Assembly: GCF_025641885.1 (NCBI RefSeq)
Contig: NZ_JAOTQN010000003.1
Location: 124,001 to 188,000 of the forward strand
From: Pyrobaculum sp. 3827-6
GTDB taxonomy: Archaea; Thermoproteota; Thermoprotei; Thermoproteales; Thermoproteaceae
DNA: 64,000 bases
Reading direction: 5' to 3'
The notes beneath the pieces were generated by a model. It was not told the origin of the DNA. It did no database searches and was given only the letters and a program-made list of their open reading frames with translations. This document shows, in pieces, positions 25,867 to 34,761 of this stretch; within the stretch, counting starts at the first letter, position 1; each line of letters opens with the position of its first letter. Position numbers and translations under genes: made by a program.

Positions 25867-26202
25867 CTACTCCACCACCTTAATTACCCTGCGGACTCTA
25901 TACATATCTAGATACCCCCACGCCTCGAGTACTATGTCTACTTCACCTACGCCAGATAAGATCTTTATGAGGTTACCCTCCACTTTTAGCTGAACGCCTT
26001 TAGGCTCTACTTTGTATTTGAAATTCTGAATAAATATATATAGTTTATCTAAGTCGATTATACTATTACTCCTTACTAATTGTGGCAGTGGATAATTTTT
26101 GAAAATTGTAACTAATTTGTAGTCGTGGTGGATTCTCTGGGCTAAGAAAACGCCTATGGCTACTACTATCGCCGAGGATATGGCCTCAAGCGTTAGATTC
26201 AT
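25867..26202 (-). CDS. Small protein with one N-terminal membrane helix
   Basis: A 111-residue protein beginning at ATG 26202 with a hydrophobic helix (AISSAIVVAIGVFLA) and a soluble domain of about 80 residues of mixed alpha/beta character (YKVEPKGVQLKVEGNLIKIL). The start lies inside the end of the HIT-like gene (17-bp overlap), implying coupling. A/T-rich compared with neighbours. Family not recognised. Confidence 0.5.
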   Translation of the reverse strand: MNLTLEAISSAIVVAIGVFLAQRIHHDYKLVTIFKNYPLPQLVRSNSIIDLDKLYIFIQNFKYKVEPKGVQLKVEGNLIKILSGVGEVDIVLEAWGYLDMYRVRRVIKVVE

Positions 26203-26515
26203 GGCAACATTTTTCAATAACCCTCTCATATACGTCGCTGGGGGCTAGCGGAATTACCTTTATGCCGCCGAAAAACGCCACATTTACATCCCCACACCAA
26301 CGAGGTATTATATGCACCTCCCGGTCTTTGATGTAGATATTAAAACCCTCCGGGGAGAGCTCGGCCTTCATGTACCTCACCACGTTATCTATGACGTGTT
26401 TAAGGGCCGCCAGTTCTCTCTCCCCGAGTTTAAGGACGGGTTTTTTTAATTTGATCACCACGTGGCCGCCGTTGAAAGGCCTCTCTGCGGCCTCTACCAC
26501 TACGTCAGCTACCAC
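26186..26515 (-). CDS. HIT-superfamily-like protein lacking the histidine triad
   Basis: A 109-residue protein whose order of motifs follows HIT nucleotide hydrolases: ERPFNGGHVVIKLKKPV at the N-terminus, a helix, then GFNIYIKDREVHIIPRWCGDVN (key residues 57-78) and GGIKVIP. In active HIT enzymes the stretch between GFN and IIPRW carries a glycine loop and the His-x-His-x-His triad. Here it is shortened to one His (68), so hydrolase activity is unlikely. It lies between TFB and a small membrane protein on the same strand. A nucleotide-binding or regulatory remnant role is inference. Confidence 0.6.
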   Translation of the reverse strand: MVADVVVEAAERPFNGGHVVIKLKKPVLKLGERELAALKHVIDNVVRYMKAELSPEGFNIYIKDREVHIIPRWCGDVNVAFFGGIKVIPLAPSDVYERVIEKCCHESNA

Positions 26516-26548
26516 CGCGAACCTAGAGGAGAGGTTTTTAAAAAATTT

Positions 26549-27550
26549 TTACTTTATAGGTACCTTGATGTTAAGCGCCTTAGCTAATTCTTTGTACCTA
26601 TTCCTGACTGTGACCTCTGTGACTCCGGCGGCCACCGCGAAGTCTTTCTGAGTTCTGTTGTCGCCGTGCATTAGCGAGGCGATGTACACCGCGGCGGCGG
26701 CGAGGCCAGCCGGATCTTTACCGGCGGTTATGCCGGCTTTCTTCGCCTTCTGAAGTATGTCTATTGCAGACTTGATCACCTCACCGCTGAGTTTTAACTG
26801 CTCCGCGATCCTCGAGATGTAGAGGATCGGGTCGCTTATAGGCACCTTTACATTTAGCTCTCTGAGGAGGAGTCTGTAGCACCTAGCCACCTCTCTCCTT
26901 GACGCTTTTGTATACCTAACTAGCTCGTCTAGAGGTCTTGGCATCTTCATCATACGGCAGGCCATGTAGAGGGCGGCGGCTGCCATGGCCTCTACAGATC
27001 TCCCTCTGACTAGCTCTTTCTCTAGGGCTTGTCTGTAGATCTCCAGCGCCTGTTCTATACAGGGCCTTGGTATGCCCATGGAGCTCCTCAGCCTCTCTAG
27101 CTCCTGGGCTGCTTGTATGAAGTTTCTCTCGTACGACGTCTGTACCCTGGCCCTTGTCTGCCATTTCCTCAGCCTAATGACCTCTAGCTTTCTTTTAATG
27201 TCGAGCTCTTTCCCAGATACGTCTTTGTCTCTCCAGTCTATTACCGTGGTTAGAGCCTCTGAGATGAGTCTCGTGAGGGGGGCGCCAGTACGGGCCCTCT
27301 GGCCCTTTTCCTCTGAGGTAAAGGCCCTCCACTCCGGCCCCAGGTCGAGGAGCTGTTCCTGGACAACTGCGCCGCATACTATACACACCACCTCACCCTT
27401 CTCGTAGTTGTATACGAACTTGTCATTCCCGCAGATGGGGCATCGGTATACCTCGCCGGTGTCTGTAACAAGACTTAAATACCCCTCACTATCTCTGTTG
27501 ATGCGGAGTTTAAGAGGCTTGCCTGAGGACGTGGGGTTAGTCTCGGACAT
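26549..27550 (-). CDS. tfb: Transcription initiation factor B (TFB)
   Basis: The TFIIB homologue that bridges TBP-TATA and RNA polymerase. The 333-residue protein has the N-terminal zinc ribbon YRCPICGNDKF ... VVCIVCGAVV, the B-finger region GPEWRAFTSEE, and two cyclin repeats (about 135-225 and 230-325; repeat 2 with AGLAAAAVYIASL and the HTH NRTQKDFAVAAGVTEVTVRNRY). TATA-like stretches at 27575-27586 and 27557-27566 precede the ATG. This is the factor expected to act at the symmetric promoters described below. Confidence 0.95.
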   Translation of the reverse strand: MSETNPTSSGKPLKLRINRDSEGYLSLVTDTGEVYRCPICGNDKFVYNYEKGEVVCIVCGAVVQEQLLDLGPEWRAFTSEEKGQRARTGAPLTRLISEALTTVIDWRDKDVSGKELDIKRKLEVIRLRKWQTRARVQTSYERNFIQAAQELERLRSSMGIPRPCIEQALEIYRQALEKELVRGRSVEAMAAAALYMACRMMKMPRPLDELVRYTKASRREVARCYRLLLRELNVKVPISDPILYISRIAEQLKLSGEVIKSAIDILQKAKKAGITAGKDPAGLAAAAVYIASLMHGDNRTQKDFAVAAGVTEVTVRNRYKELAKALNIKVPIK

Positions 27551-27625
27551 GGCGTGTTTATAAGCTTTTCTGGGGTATAAAAATCTTTCGTTTATAACAC
27601 GAGACTGGTTCTGGGACAGGTGTAG

Positions 27626-28585
27626 CTACACAGACCTTAGAAGTTTCCTAACTTTTGCAAGCGCGCCGTAGATCTGTGTGAGTCCGTGGGCCCCCCTCAA
27701 GATGGCGTAGTGAGCCTCGGCTATTATGTAGGCAAGCTCGGGTTTTACATACTCCGGCACGTCTAGCCTCAGCACCTCTCTGTGTATCTGCTTTATGATC
27801 TCCAGCTCGCCGACGCCGCCGTCCACCACGAATCCATATATCTGAGTGGCGGCTTTTCCAAAACTCCCCCTCACAGCCTCGTGAAGAGCCTCTCTCAAAA
27901 GCCGGGGGCTCACCATGCCGAGGGCTCTGGCCACCACCTCCTCAGTCACCTCCTTATCTACAGAGGCAGCTATCTGCAGGGCGTTTATAGCCCTCCTCAT
28001 ATCGCCCTGGGTGAACTCATATATCGTCTCCAACGCGTCATCTGAGATCTTAACCCCCTCGTTCTCGGCTATGTAGCGGAGCCGTGTAAAAACAGCCTCC
28101 TTGGGGAGGGGGGAGAACCTAAACATTACAGTACGGGACTGGATAGGCTCGATAATCCCGCTAATGTAGTTTGCTAGTAGTATGAATCTTGTGTTTTGTG
28201 CGTATATTTCCATTATTCTGCGTAGTGCTTGTTGTGCGTCTGAAGTCATGTTGTCTGCTTCGTCTAGTATGACTAGTTTAAAGGGTGCCTTGCCCACGGG
28301 CGCTGTCCGTGCGAATTCCTTTACTCTCTCCCGGATTACATTTATCCCTCTCTCGTCTGATGCGTTGAGCTCCAGCGTGTTCTCCCGCCAGTATTCGCCG
28401 TAGAGTTCTCTAGCCAAGACAAGGGCCATGGTGGTCTTCCCAGTGCCGGGAGGGCCGTAGAAGAGGAGATGCGGCATGTCGCCGCTCTTCACAAAACCCC
28501 TAAGCCTAGCCTTAACCTCCTCTAAATCCACCACCTCATCAAAAGAACGAGGACGATACTTCTCAAACCAAAACAACTCGCTCAT
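27626..28585 (-). CDS. rfcS: Replication factor C small subunit
   Basis: Part of the clamp loader that opens PCNA. The 319-residue AAA+ protein shows Walker [10 protein letters not shown] (about 44-52), [11 protein letters not shown], Walker B LDEADNM (about 111-117) and the arginine-finger region [10 protein letters not shown], where the usual SRC triplet reads SRT. No intein interrupts it. Its ATG overlaps the stop of the upstream 28582-29019 gene (ATGA). A large subunit is not in the window. Confidence 0.95.
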   Translation of the reverse strand: MSELFWFEKYRPRSFDEVVDLEEVKARLRGFVKSGDMPHLLFYGPPGTGKTTMALVLARELYGEYWRENTLELNASDERGINVIRERVKEFARTAPVGKAPFKLVILDEADNMTSDAQQALRRIMEIYAQNTRFILLANYISGIIEPIQSRTVMFRFSPLPKEAVFTRLRYIAENEGVKISDDALETIYEFTQGDMRRAINALQIAASVDKEVTEEVVARALGMVSPRLLREALHEAVRGSFGKAATQIYGFVVDGGVGELEIIKQIHREVLRLDVPEYVKPELAYIIAEAHYAILRGAHGLTQIYGALAKVRKLLRSV

Positions 28586-29019
28586 ATGTAGAACTCCTCT
28601 GCCAGCTCTGTTTTTATGTATTGACCTCCTTTAAGCAATACGTAGCCAAGGCGGTTCAAGATTTGTAAAAGTTCGTACTCCCTCCCGCCGAGTTTTTCCG
28701 CATCAGACACAGATATGGGGAGCTTCTCTAGCAACTCACGCGCGGCTTCTTTCAGCACTACATACTCTCTGTTCGCCCCTTCGTCTCGCAACACAAGCAC
28801 AAGGCCTCTCTCCAGGGCCTGCCTCAGCGCCTGCCTCGACTTAATCTCCGACAGCTGTACAAACTTCTTCTCCCGGAGCATGTCTATAAAAGAAGACTTC
28901 TGGGGCTGACGCGCCCCCGGCGCCGATTTTTTCAACTCCCGCAACTCCTCAAGGACTGTGTTTAGCATTATCTCTATCTCGTCTAGCCTCTCCAGAACCC
29001 GCTTAACGTCTTCGCACAC
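28582..29019 (-). CDS. Unknown coiled-coil/winged-helix protein coupled to rfcS
   Basis: A 145-residue protein: an N-terminal coiled coil ([21 protein letters not shown] region), a middle helix-rich segment ([22 protein letters not shown]) and a C-terminal winged-helix-like part ([21 protein letters not shown]). It overlaps the start of rfcS by four bases and so is made together with it, suggesting a replication-linked role, though no family is recognised. The start GTG is chosen at 29019 (22 nt from a TATA-like AATTAAAT at 29038-29045); GTG 29022 is adjacent. Confidence 0.65.
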   Translation of the reverse strand: MCEDVKRVLERLDEIEIMLNTVLEELRELKKSAPGARQPQKSSFIDMLREKKFVQLSEIKSRQALRQALERGLVLVLRDEGANREYVVLKEAARELLEKLPISVSDAEKLGGREYELLQILNRLGYVLLKGGQYIKTELAEEFYI

Positions 29020-29047
29020 CACGTAACTCTTGTACCGAATTAAATAT

Positions 29048-30217
29048 CTAGGCGTGTATCTCTACCACGTCGTTGTCGTGGAGGACGTAGTCGCGCCCCA
29101 CTCTCTTTGGGTGGCTGGGGAATGTCTCTCTGCGCCACACCACTGCGTATTTAAACGTCTCGGCGAGTGAGGAGTGTATCAAAGCCGCCACCTCGCCCAC
29201 TGTGGAGCCTGCCTTCACCACAATAGGCTTACTTACATAGGTCTTTGAGTGTATAGGTTTTGTAAATACTCTTATCCTCCCCGTGGCTTGGAGAAGATCC
29301 TCTAGCAACCTCCTCCTGTCTAGAGAGCAACTCCTCAAGTCGGCGAGGTAGTACCTAACGCCGCTTTTAGAAAAGAAATCCACGACGTCGGCAGCCGGCT
29401 TTATGGAGTCTATTTTTGTGACCACGGCGATTGTGGGTTTATACATCTTGTCGACGTACAGGGCTTCCTCTACCTCGTCGAGCGCCACTGCGCCTTCTAT
29501 GTAGACAACAGCGTGGTGTATCCCATACTCGTTTAGAATCCTCTTGACATCGTTTAAAGTGCCGCCCAGCACCCTCCCCCCTCCAATTATCTGTATACCG
29601 CCGAGGCCACGCCTCTCAATTTTCACGTAGTTGCTAGGCGGCGTAAGGTGCACACCCTCGTCTTCAAAAAAGCTGAGAATTTTCTCCAAGACTCCGAGGC
29701 CGGCGTCGGCGCCCACCACCAACAAGACGGCGTCGGCGTTTCTCACCGTGGCCAGGGTAATGGTGTTTAGCTCGCTACTCTGTTCCAAAACTAGACTCGG
29801 CGTCTTGACCAGCTGTACATAGACGCCGTCTTCTACAAACATCGAGGGCACCGGCTCCACGGTGGAAAACGGCAGGTCGTCAGGCCTAAGCGTTGTGTTT
29901 GTAAGACACTGGAGGAGGGAGGTCTTCCCAGAGCTGGGCGGCCCCACAACAGCCACCTGGATGTCGCCCTCCTTAGCCACGTAGAGGCGGGCCCCGCCTC
30001 CGCCGCGTATTGCCCTCTCCTTCTCCCGCCTCTCGTAGAGCTCTCTCTTCAGCTCAGCCATTCTCCTCCTGACGTGTTTTATAAGCTTCTCAGTGCCCTT
30101 GTGCTTAGGCACCGTCGAGAGAAACTCCTCCATAGCCCTGATCTTGTCCTCCGGCGTCTTAGCCTCCATCACCTTCAGCCACGCGGCCTTGGCCTCGGCT
30201 GGTAAATTCGCCGGCAC
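29048..30217 (-). CDS. OBG/DRG-family GTPase with TGS domain
   Basis: A 389-residue GTPase of the DRG (developmentally regulated GTP-binding) type. Order: N-terminal helical segment, P-loop VVGPPSSGKTSLL near residue 90, switch with DLPFSTVEPVP, VTKID as the NKxD-like base motif near 267, and a C-terminal TGS domain (about 315-389) ending DYVLHDNDVVEIHA. DRG proteins bind translating ribosomes in eukaryotes. The expected DxxG of switch II reads VKTPSLV, so it deviates. GTG start with a TATA-like run at 30237-30246. Confidence 0.82.
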   Translation of the reverse strand: MPANLPAEAKAAWLKVMEAKTPEDKIRAMEEFLSTVPKHKGTEKLIKHVRRRMAELKRELYERREKERAIRGGGGARLYVAKEGDIQVAVVGPPSSGKTSLLQCLTNTTLRPDDLPFSTVEPVPSMFVEDGVYVQLVKTPSLVLEQSSELNTITLATVRNADAVLLVVGADAGLGVLEKILSFFEDEGVHLTPPSNYVKIERRGLGGIQIIGGGRVLGGTLNDVKRILNEYGIHHAVVYIEGAVALDEVEEALYVDKMYKPTIAVVTKIDSIKPAADVVDFFSKSGVRYYLADLRSCSLDRRRLLEDLLQATGRIRVFTKPIHSKTYVSKPIVVKAGSTVGEVAALIHSSLAETFKYAVVWRRETFPSHPKRVGRDYVLHDNDVVEIHA

Positions 30218-30241
30218 TGGAAAAACTACGCCCGGGGCTTT

Positions 30242-30922
30242 TTAGACTTTCCTGCCGAAGAACTTCCTAAGCCTCTCTCTAGTCTCCTCGCTGGTGCCCA
30301 CCTCAGCCAGTTTGTGTAGATAGGGAACCGCGTCGTCCACCACTTCAAGAAGGCGCCTCTTCGGCGAGGCGAAGCTCGCGACGTGGCTAGGCGGCGAGAA
30401 TAACTTCTCAAGCTCCAGCCCGCCTATTTCAGAAACGACTCCGAACGACAAAGCTTCACGCGCCGTGAAATCTCTGCTCAACATAATCCTCAGATGGCCA
30501 TGTGAAAACAGACGACTCCCCATCGCCACGGTGTACGGCGGGAAAAGCCCCAGGTTTATGCCCTGCAGAGAAAATTTCACCGACTCGTGAGCCGCGACGA
30601 CGTAGTCTAGGAAGTACAATAACTCGACCCCGAAGCCGTAGACATCCCCCCGTACATGCGCCACCACCCGCCTCTCGCATTCAAGCAACTTCTTAACAAG
30701 CTCATGAATCTTCAAAAGGTACTCAAGCGCCTTTTCCCTCCCCTCTAGAAATATCGACAGATCTAGCCCAGCGGAGAAAACCGGACCCTCGTTCGTAATT
30801 ACTACATCTCTCTCACATCTCAGCCCTAGTAGATCCTTGAGAAGATTTGGCGTAAACGCGTTTCTCTTCTCACCTATGAGGACAACTCTGTCGTATTTGC
30901 CAATTGTTTCTATCCTTATCAC
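30242..30922 (-). CDS. Crotonase-superfamily protein lacking one catalytic Glu
   Basis: A 226-residue relative of enoyl-CoA hydratases. Visible are GEKRNAFTPNLL, the oxyanion-hole segment GPVFSAGLDLS, and GDVYGFGVELLYFLDYVVAA, where the family's first catalytic Glu is retained. The second Glu, normally in a Pro-Glu-Ile/Val segment, is replaced in KFSLQGINLGLFPP, so hydratase activity is doubtful. Shorter than the usual 255 residues. The frame's first ATG at 30943 falls inside the TATA core; the GTG at 30922 is 24.5 nt from it and gives the expected N-terminus IRIETIGKYDRVVL. Confidence 0.7.
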   Translation of the reverse strand: MIRIETIGKYDRVVLIGEKRNAFTPNLLKDLLGLRCERDVVITNEGPVFSAGLDLSIFLEGREKALEYLLKIHELVKKLLECERRVVAHVRGDVYGFGVELLYFLDYVVAAHESVKFSLQGINLGLFPPYTVAMGSRLFSHGHLRIMLSRDFTAREALSFGVVSEIGGLELEKLFSPPSHVASFASPKRRLLEVVDDAVPYLHKLAEVGTSEETRERLRKFFGRKV

Positions 30923-30942
30923 AATTCCGCCTAATAAAGACA

Positions 30943-30949
30943 TTTTAAA
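30943..30949. promoter_or_regulatory. Single TATA core between crotonase-like and isocitrate dehydrogenase genes
   Basis: TTTTAAA is the only TATA-like element between GTG 30922 and ATG 30968 (45 bp). Its palindromic TTTAAA is centred about 24.5 and 21.5 nt from the two starts. Confidence 0.65.
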
Positions 30950-30967
30950 CTATTCGTCGAGAGGCAT

Positions 30968-32287
30968 ATGGCTACAGATATTGAGAAAATCAAAAGCAAC
31001 ATAACAAACATAGTGCCATACGCCGGTAGGTATGTAGATCCGCCAGAGGGTGAATACGTACAATACACAGGTCCAGGCCAGCTGAAGGTGCCGGACAAGG
31101 TTGTGATAGGGTACATAGAGGGCGATGGAATAGGGCCAGAGGTGGCCTACGCCGCAATAAAGGTTGCCAACGCCGCCGTAGAGAAGGCGTATGGCAAATC
31201 GAGGAGAATAACCTGGTACGAGGTTGTGGTTGGGGAAAAAGCCGAAAAAATCTTCGGAAGCCGGCTACCGGACCAGAGCGTTGAGGTGTTGAAAAAGGTG
31301 AGGGTATTCCTCAAAGCCCCCCTGGAGACTCCGGTGGGCGGGGGTTTCAGGAGCATAAACGTCACTCTGCGCCAGCTCTTTGATCTCTACGCCAATATAA
31401 GGCCTGTTAAGTACTTCCCCGGCCTCCCCTCCCCCCTAAAGAGGCCGGAGTCCGTTGATCTGGTTATTTTCAGAGAAAACACCGAGGACGTATACGCTGG
31501 GATCGAGTGGCCATATAACAGTCCGGAGGCCGCTAAGCTGAGAGAAATCTTGAAGAGGGAGTTTGGGGTCAGCCTAAGAGATGACGCGGGCATTGGCATA
31601 AAGCCGATAAGTAAATTCGGCACGCAGAGAATAGCGAGGCTGGCCCTGAAGTTCGCCGTGGAGAACAAGAGGCGTGTCGTAACTGTGATGCACAAGGGCA
31701 ATATACAGAAATATACAGAAGGGGCCTTCAAAGAGTGGGCCTTTGAGGTGGCTAGGAATGAATTTAGGAACTACGTGGTGTTTGAAGACGAGCTGGCTCA
31801 ACACGGCGGCAAGGTGCCTGAAGGCAAGATCTTGGTGAACGACAGAATCGCCGACAATATGCTACAGCAACTACTCACGAGGACAGGCGAGTACGATGTG
31901 ATACTAGCGCCGAACCTCAACGGAGACTACGTCTCTGACGAGGCCGCCGGGCTCGTCGGAGGACTCGGCGTGGCGCCGGGCATCGACGTAGGAGACTGGG
32001 GAATGATGGCGGAGCCCGTACATGGAACAGCCCCGAAGTACAGAGGAAAAAACTACGTAAACCCGACGGCTACTATATTAGCCCTGGAGCTACTACTCCG
32101 CTTCATTGGGTGGAGAGAGGCGGCCAATTACATAATCAAGGGCGTTGAGACCGCGTATAGAGAGGGGTACTTCACGGGAGATCTCGCTAGGCAGATGGAC
32201 GAGGATGAGAGAAAACAAAGAGTTAAGGAAGTACTCGGAACTCAGGAATTTGCAGATAAAGTAGTTGAGATAATAAAAAATCTCTAG
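30968..32287 (+). CDS. icd: Isocitrate dehydrogenase
   Basis: Oxidises isocitrate to 2-oxoglutarate in the citric acid cycle, using NADP or NAD. The 439-residue protein carries the substrate loop GGGFRSINVTLRQLFDLYANIRP, FRENTEDVYAGIEW, the catalytic Lys region VVTVMHKGNI and APNLNGDYVSDEAAGLVGG with metal-binding Asp residues, then HGTAPKYRGKNYVNPTA near the C-terminus. N-terminal extension of about 45 residues is common in archaeal ICDs. It ends overlapping the convergent GNAT gene by four bases. Confidence 0.94.
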   Translation: MATDIEKIKSNITNIVPYAGRYVDPPEGEYVQYTGPGQLKVPDKVVIGYIEGDGIGPEVAYAAIKVANAAVEKAYGKSRRITWYEVVVGEKAEKIFGSRLPDQSVEVLKKVRVFLKAPLETPVGGGFRSINVTLRQLFDLYANIRPVKYFPGLPSPLKRPESVDLVIFRENTEDVYAGIEWPYNSPEAAKLREILKREFGVSLRDDAGIGIKPISKFGTQRIARLALKFAVENKRRVVTVMHKGNIQKYTEGAFKEWAFEVARNEFRNYVVFEDELAQHGGKVPEGKILVNDRIADNMLQQLLTRTGEYDVILAPNLNGDYVSDEAAGLVGGLGVAPGIDVGDWGMMAEPVHGTAPKYRGKNYVNPTATILALELLLRFIGWREAANYIIKGVETAYREGYFTGDLARQMDEDERKQRVKEVLGTQEFADKVVEIIKNL

Positions 32288-32757
32288 ACTTCTTTTGCAA
32301 ATAGGTACTCGACAGGCCTAAAGCCCATCTTTTTATAAAAGTTAATAGCTATTTCGTTAAGGGCCGGGAAAGACGCCATAATCACCTCGGCGCCTCTCTT
32401 CCTCAGCTGCTCCATCCCCTCCATCATCAACCTCTTGCCAATACCTTTCCTCCGGTACTCAGGCAGTATGTAGAACTCCTTGATAATGCCGGCGTACTTT
32501 GGGTAGTAGAATATCCTATCCTCGACGTCGCCTTTCAGCAGGCCCACTACTTTACTGCCCTCCACCGCAACTACCAACACAGAGGAGGGGTTATTCAAGG
32601 CGTTTTCTAAATACTTCCGGGCGGCTTGTTCTATGTCTGGCGCCACCTGTAACAAGGGGTCAAACTCGGCATTTAGCTTCTTCAACCTCACTACTAGTTG
32701 AACAGCTGAGTCAAGGTCTTCTTTTGTAGCAGGCCTAATTACTACAGTTGGATACAT
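32284..32757 (-). CDS. GNAT family N-acetyltransferase
   Basis: A 157-residue acyltransferase using acetyl-CoA. The acetyl-CoA loop is EYRRKGIGKRLMMEGMEQL (about 97-115) and the C-terminal FPALNEIAINFYKKMGFRPVEY matches motif B. Two ATGs precede; the one at 32757 is 24 nt from the TATA box at 32778-32784 and is preferred over 32763. Substrate unknown: the family includes RimI-type protein acetylases and small-molecule enzymes. The following 130 bp (32764-32893 region upstream) is A/T-rich with no gene seen. Confidence 0.78.
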   Translation of the reverse strand: MYPTVVIRPATKEDLDSAVQLVVRLKKLNAEFDPLLQVAPDIEQAARKYLENALNNPSSVLVVAVEGSKVVGLLKGDVEDRIFYYPKYAGIIKEFYILPEYRRKGIGKRLMMEGMEQLRKRGAEVIMASFPALNEIAINFYKKMGFRPVEYLFAKEV

Positions 32758-32893
32758 GCACATAATCTATCAATACATTTTTAAGTATTCCCAATAGCCA
32801 AATATTTAGTCTATTAAAGATAAATATAAAACTTTTATTACTTCTATAAAAAATTTACTATTAAAAACTAAGTTAATATTATGTATAGCCTAT

Positions 32894-33760
32894 TTATTGA
32901 CCTATGAGTATTATTTCACTATTCAAGAGCTCCGAAATCGTCAATTGGTCGTACTTACCTGTTTCTACAGAGTAAAGAACCACGTGCCTACTACCGATGT
33001 CAACAATCTTCTTCTCCTCTCCCCGTATCCTCACCACGTCGCCGGGCTTGTACGTAACTAGTCGTAAAGAATAAGTCATGTGGTATACCTTCCTTCCGTC
33101 TCTAACGCCAACCACCTTTGCGGTCTCCTTTATAGAACTAGGGAACTGCCTATGCAAGACATATGCTAAATGTCTAGCTAAATTTGAATTAGTAGTATAA
33201 ATATCTAGCCCATCTTTCAAATATTTTATTTCACTAATAAATCCGATTTTCTTATCTTTAAATTTTAATAGTTCTTGTTCAATTATATTAAGTATTTTCT
33301 TTTTATATGTGTCATCGAGTCCTCGCGGGGTGCCTCTTATCTGTAGTAGAGCAACTTCTTTACGACTCAGCATTTCTCTACAGGTACTACAAATGTCGTA
33401 TACGTATTCGAACTCCACTACGTAGCTTAACGACCTCGGCTTAATAGAGGGGTGTGGAGTGCCCCTAACCACTATGTTGATTACTATTTTACCATCACTT
33501 TGCGAAATCTCTGCCTTCTCTAAAACACCTCTGATCGAGGTCTTTTCAGATATGATCCTCCTAGCCACCTCCCCTAAGTCGCCTCTCTTCCCCCTCACCC
33601 ATTTACCCCCTAGGAACACCGCGCCGCAGTATTTACATCTGAGCAATCTCCGCTCCTTCACCAACACCAGGGGGTGCCTCTCAATGTAACACTCTTCACA
33701 CTGACCCTCAATAAGTCTGTCCACAAGACGGCCGCAGTAGGGACATGGAACTTTAGCCAC
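32894..33760 (-). CDS. NMD3-like ribosome-assembly protein
   Basis: A 288-residue homologue of NMD3, the 60S/50S export and quality-control adaptor in eukaryotes. The N-terminal zinc fingers are CPYCGRLVDRLIEGQCEEC and RCKYCGAVF, with a third Cys pair ICSTC. The central part is A/T-rich and lysine-rich (TYKKKILNIIEQELLKFKDKK), the C-terminal part resembles an SH3/OB module (TYKPGDVVRIRGEEKKIVDIG). It starts four bases after the C5-methyltransferase stop and would be transcribed with it. Role in archaeal large-subunit maturation is inferred from the family. Confidence 0.82.
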   Translation of the reverse strand: MAKVPCPYCGRLVDRLIEGQCEECYIERHPLVLVKERRLLRCKYCGAVFLGGKWVRGKRGDLGEVARRIISEKTSIRGVLEKAEISQSDGKIVINIVVRGTPHPSIKPRSLSYVVEFEYVYDICSTCREMLSRKEVALLQIRGTPRGLDDTYKKKILNIIEQELLKFKDKKIGFISEIKYLKDGLDIYTTNSNLARHLAYVLHRQFPSSIKETAKVVGVRDGRKVYHMTYSLRLVTYKPGDVVRIRGEEKKIVDIGSRHVVLYSVETGKYDQLTISELLNSEIILIGQ

Positions 33761-33764
33761 GTAT

Positions 33765-34715
33765 CTACCCCCTCCCCTCTAAATATTTTCGCACTTCTAC
33801 CGCTATTGCGTAGGCGAGGGGAGGGGGGACACTCTCCCCGACTTGGTTGAATTGGGAGTCTTTCGAGCCGAGGAAGACGTAGTCGTCTGGATATCCCATC
33901 AACCTGGCCTGCTCTCTCACTGTGAGGAGCCTGTGCTCCTCGGGGTGGACAAACCTCCGGGAGCCCATGACGGTGGGCGCCACGTCGTCCCACGCCAGCC
34001 TTATATAGTTTTCATAGAAGCCGCCGGCCCCCCGGAACCTCATCAAGGCCTCGCCAGGCCTCATCTTAGCTATCCTCTCCTGCTTCTTTATGCTGATAGT
34101 CACAGTGTCGTGATTCGGCGGGTAGGCGCTGTCGGGTGGAGGCAGGCCGTGGAGCGCTTGTCTGACCGTAACGCCGCCGGTCTTGGGGGGCTTTATCGCG
34201 ATGTTAGATATGAAGACCCGGCGCCTTCTGCTGGGCACGCCGTAGTCCTCGGCATGCAAGACGTTGAAGTACACCTCGTCGTAGCCCACCCTCTTGAACT
34301 CTCTCCTTATGTACGTCTTTAAAGGCTCCTCAGCCAGCGCCGCGACGTTCTCCATTACAAACACCCTCGGCCCTATTTCACCCACGAGTCTTATAAATTC
34401 CAGCGTTAGTTGCCCGGCAGGGTCTACGTAGAGCCTGTCGGCAGGTTCCTCCATTCTCTCCGGGTTAGCCGCTGTGAAGGGTTCACAAGGCGGACTACCG
34501 ATCACAACGTCGACGGTGTTTGAATACTTCAATAAGTCTCTGTAGCTGACGAGCCTCACGTCCTCCTGCATCACCACAGTGTTGCCGTGGTTGACGCTGT
34601 AGGTCCGCGCCGCGTCTCTATCCACATCAACTGCAACCCTAATTTTAAATCCGGCCTTGGCGAACCCCAGGCCGAACCCCCCGCCTCCTGCAAATAGATC
34701 AACTACGTTATACAC
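33765..34715 (-). CDS. DNA (cytosine-5) methyltransferase
   Basis: A 316-residue C5 methylase. Motif I DLFAGGGGFGLGFAKAG, motif IV GSPPCEPFTAAN with the catalytic Cys, motif VI VMENVAAL, motif VIII SRRRRVFIS and motif X GESVPPPLAYAI occur in the standard order, with a short target-recognition region between VIII and X. It is complete and should be active. GTG start 24.5 nt from a TATA core shared with the divergent PD-(D/E)XK-like gene, which makes a restriction-modification pairing plausible. Recognition site cannot be read. It shares a transcript with NMD3. Confidence 0.9.
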   Translation of the reverse strand: MYNVVDLFAGGGGFGLGFAKAGFKIRVAVDVDRDAARTYSVNHGNTVVMQEDVRLVSYRDLLKYSNTVDVVIGSPPCEPFTAANPERMEEPADRLYVDPAGQLTLEFIRLVGEIGPRVFVMENVAALAEEPLKTYIRREFKRVGYDEVYFNVLHAEDYGVPSRRRRVFISNIAIKPPKTGGVTVRQALHGLPPPDSAYPPNHDTVTISIKKQERIAKMRPGEALMRFRGAGGFYENYIRLAWDDVAPTVMGSRRFVHPEEHRLLTVREQARLMGYPDDYVFLGSKDSQFNQVGESVPPPLAYAIAVEVRKYLEGRG

Positions 34716-34736
34716 TTCTCATTAGTGAGTAAATTA

Positions 34737-34742
34737 TTTAAA
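34737..34742. promoter_or_regulatory. Symmetric TATA core between methyltransferase and nuclease-like genes
   Basis: TTTAAA in an ATTATTTAAATAC run is centred 24.5 nt from the GTG at 34715 and 22.5 nt from the ATG at 34762. No other TATA-like box is in the 46-bp gap. Confidence 0.7.
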
Positions 34743-34761
34743 TACACAACCCACGCCCTTT

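Noticed and set aside
27626-28585. Intein in the RFC small subunit
   Set aside because: The reading frame is continuous and of normal length through Walker A and B.
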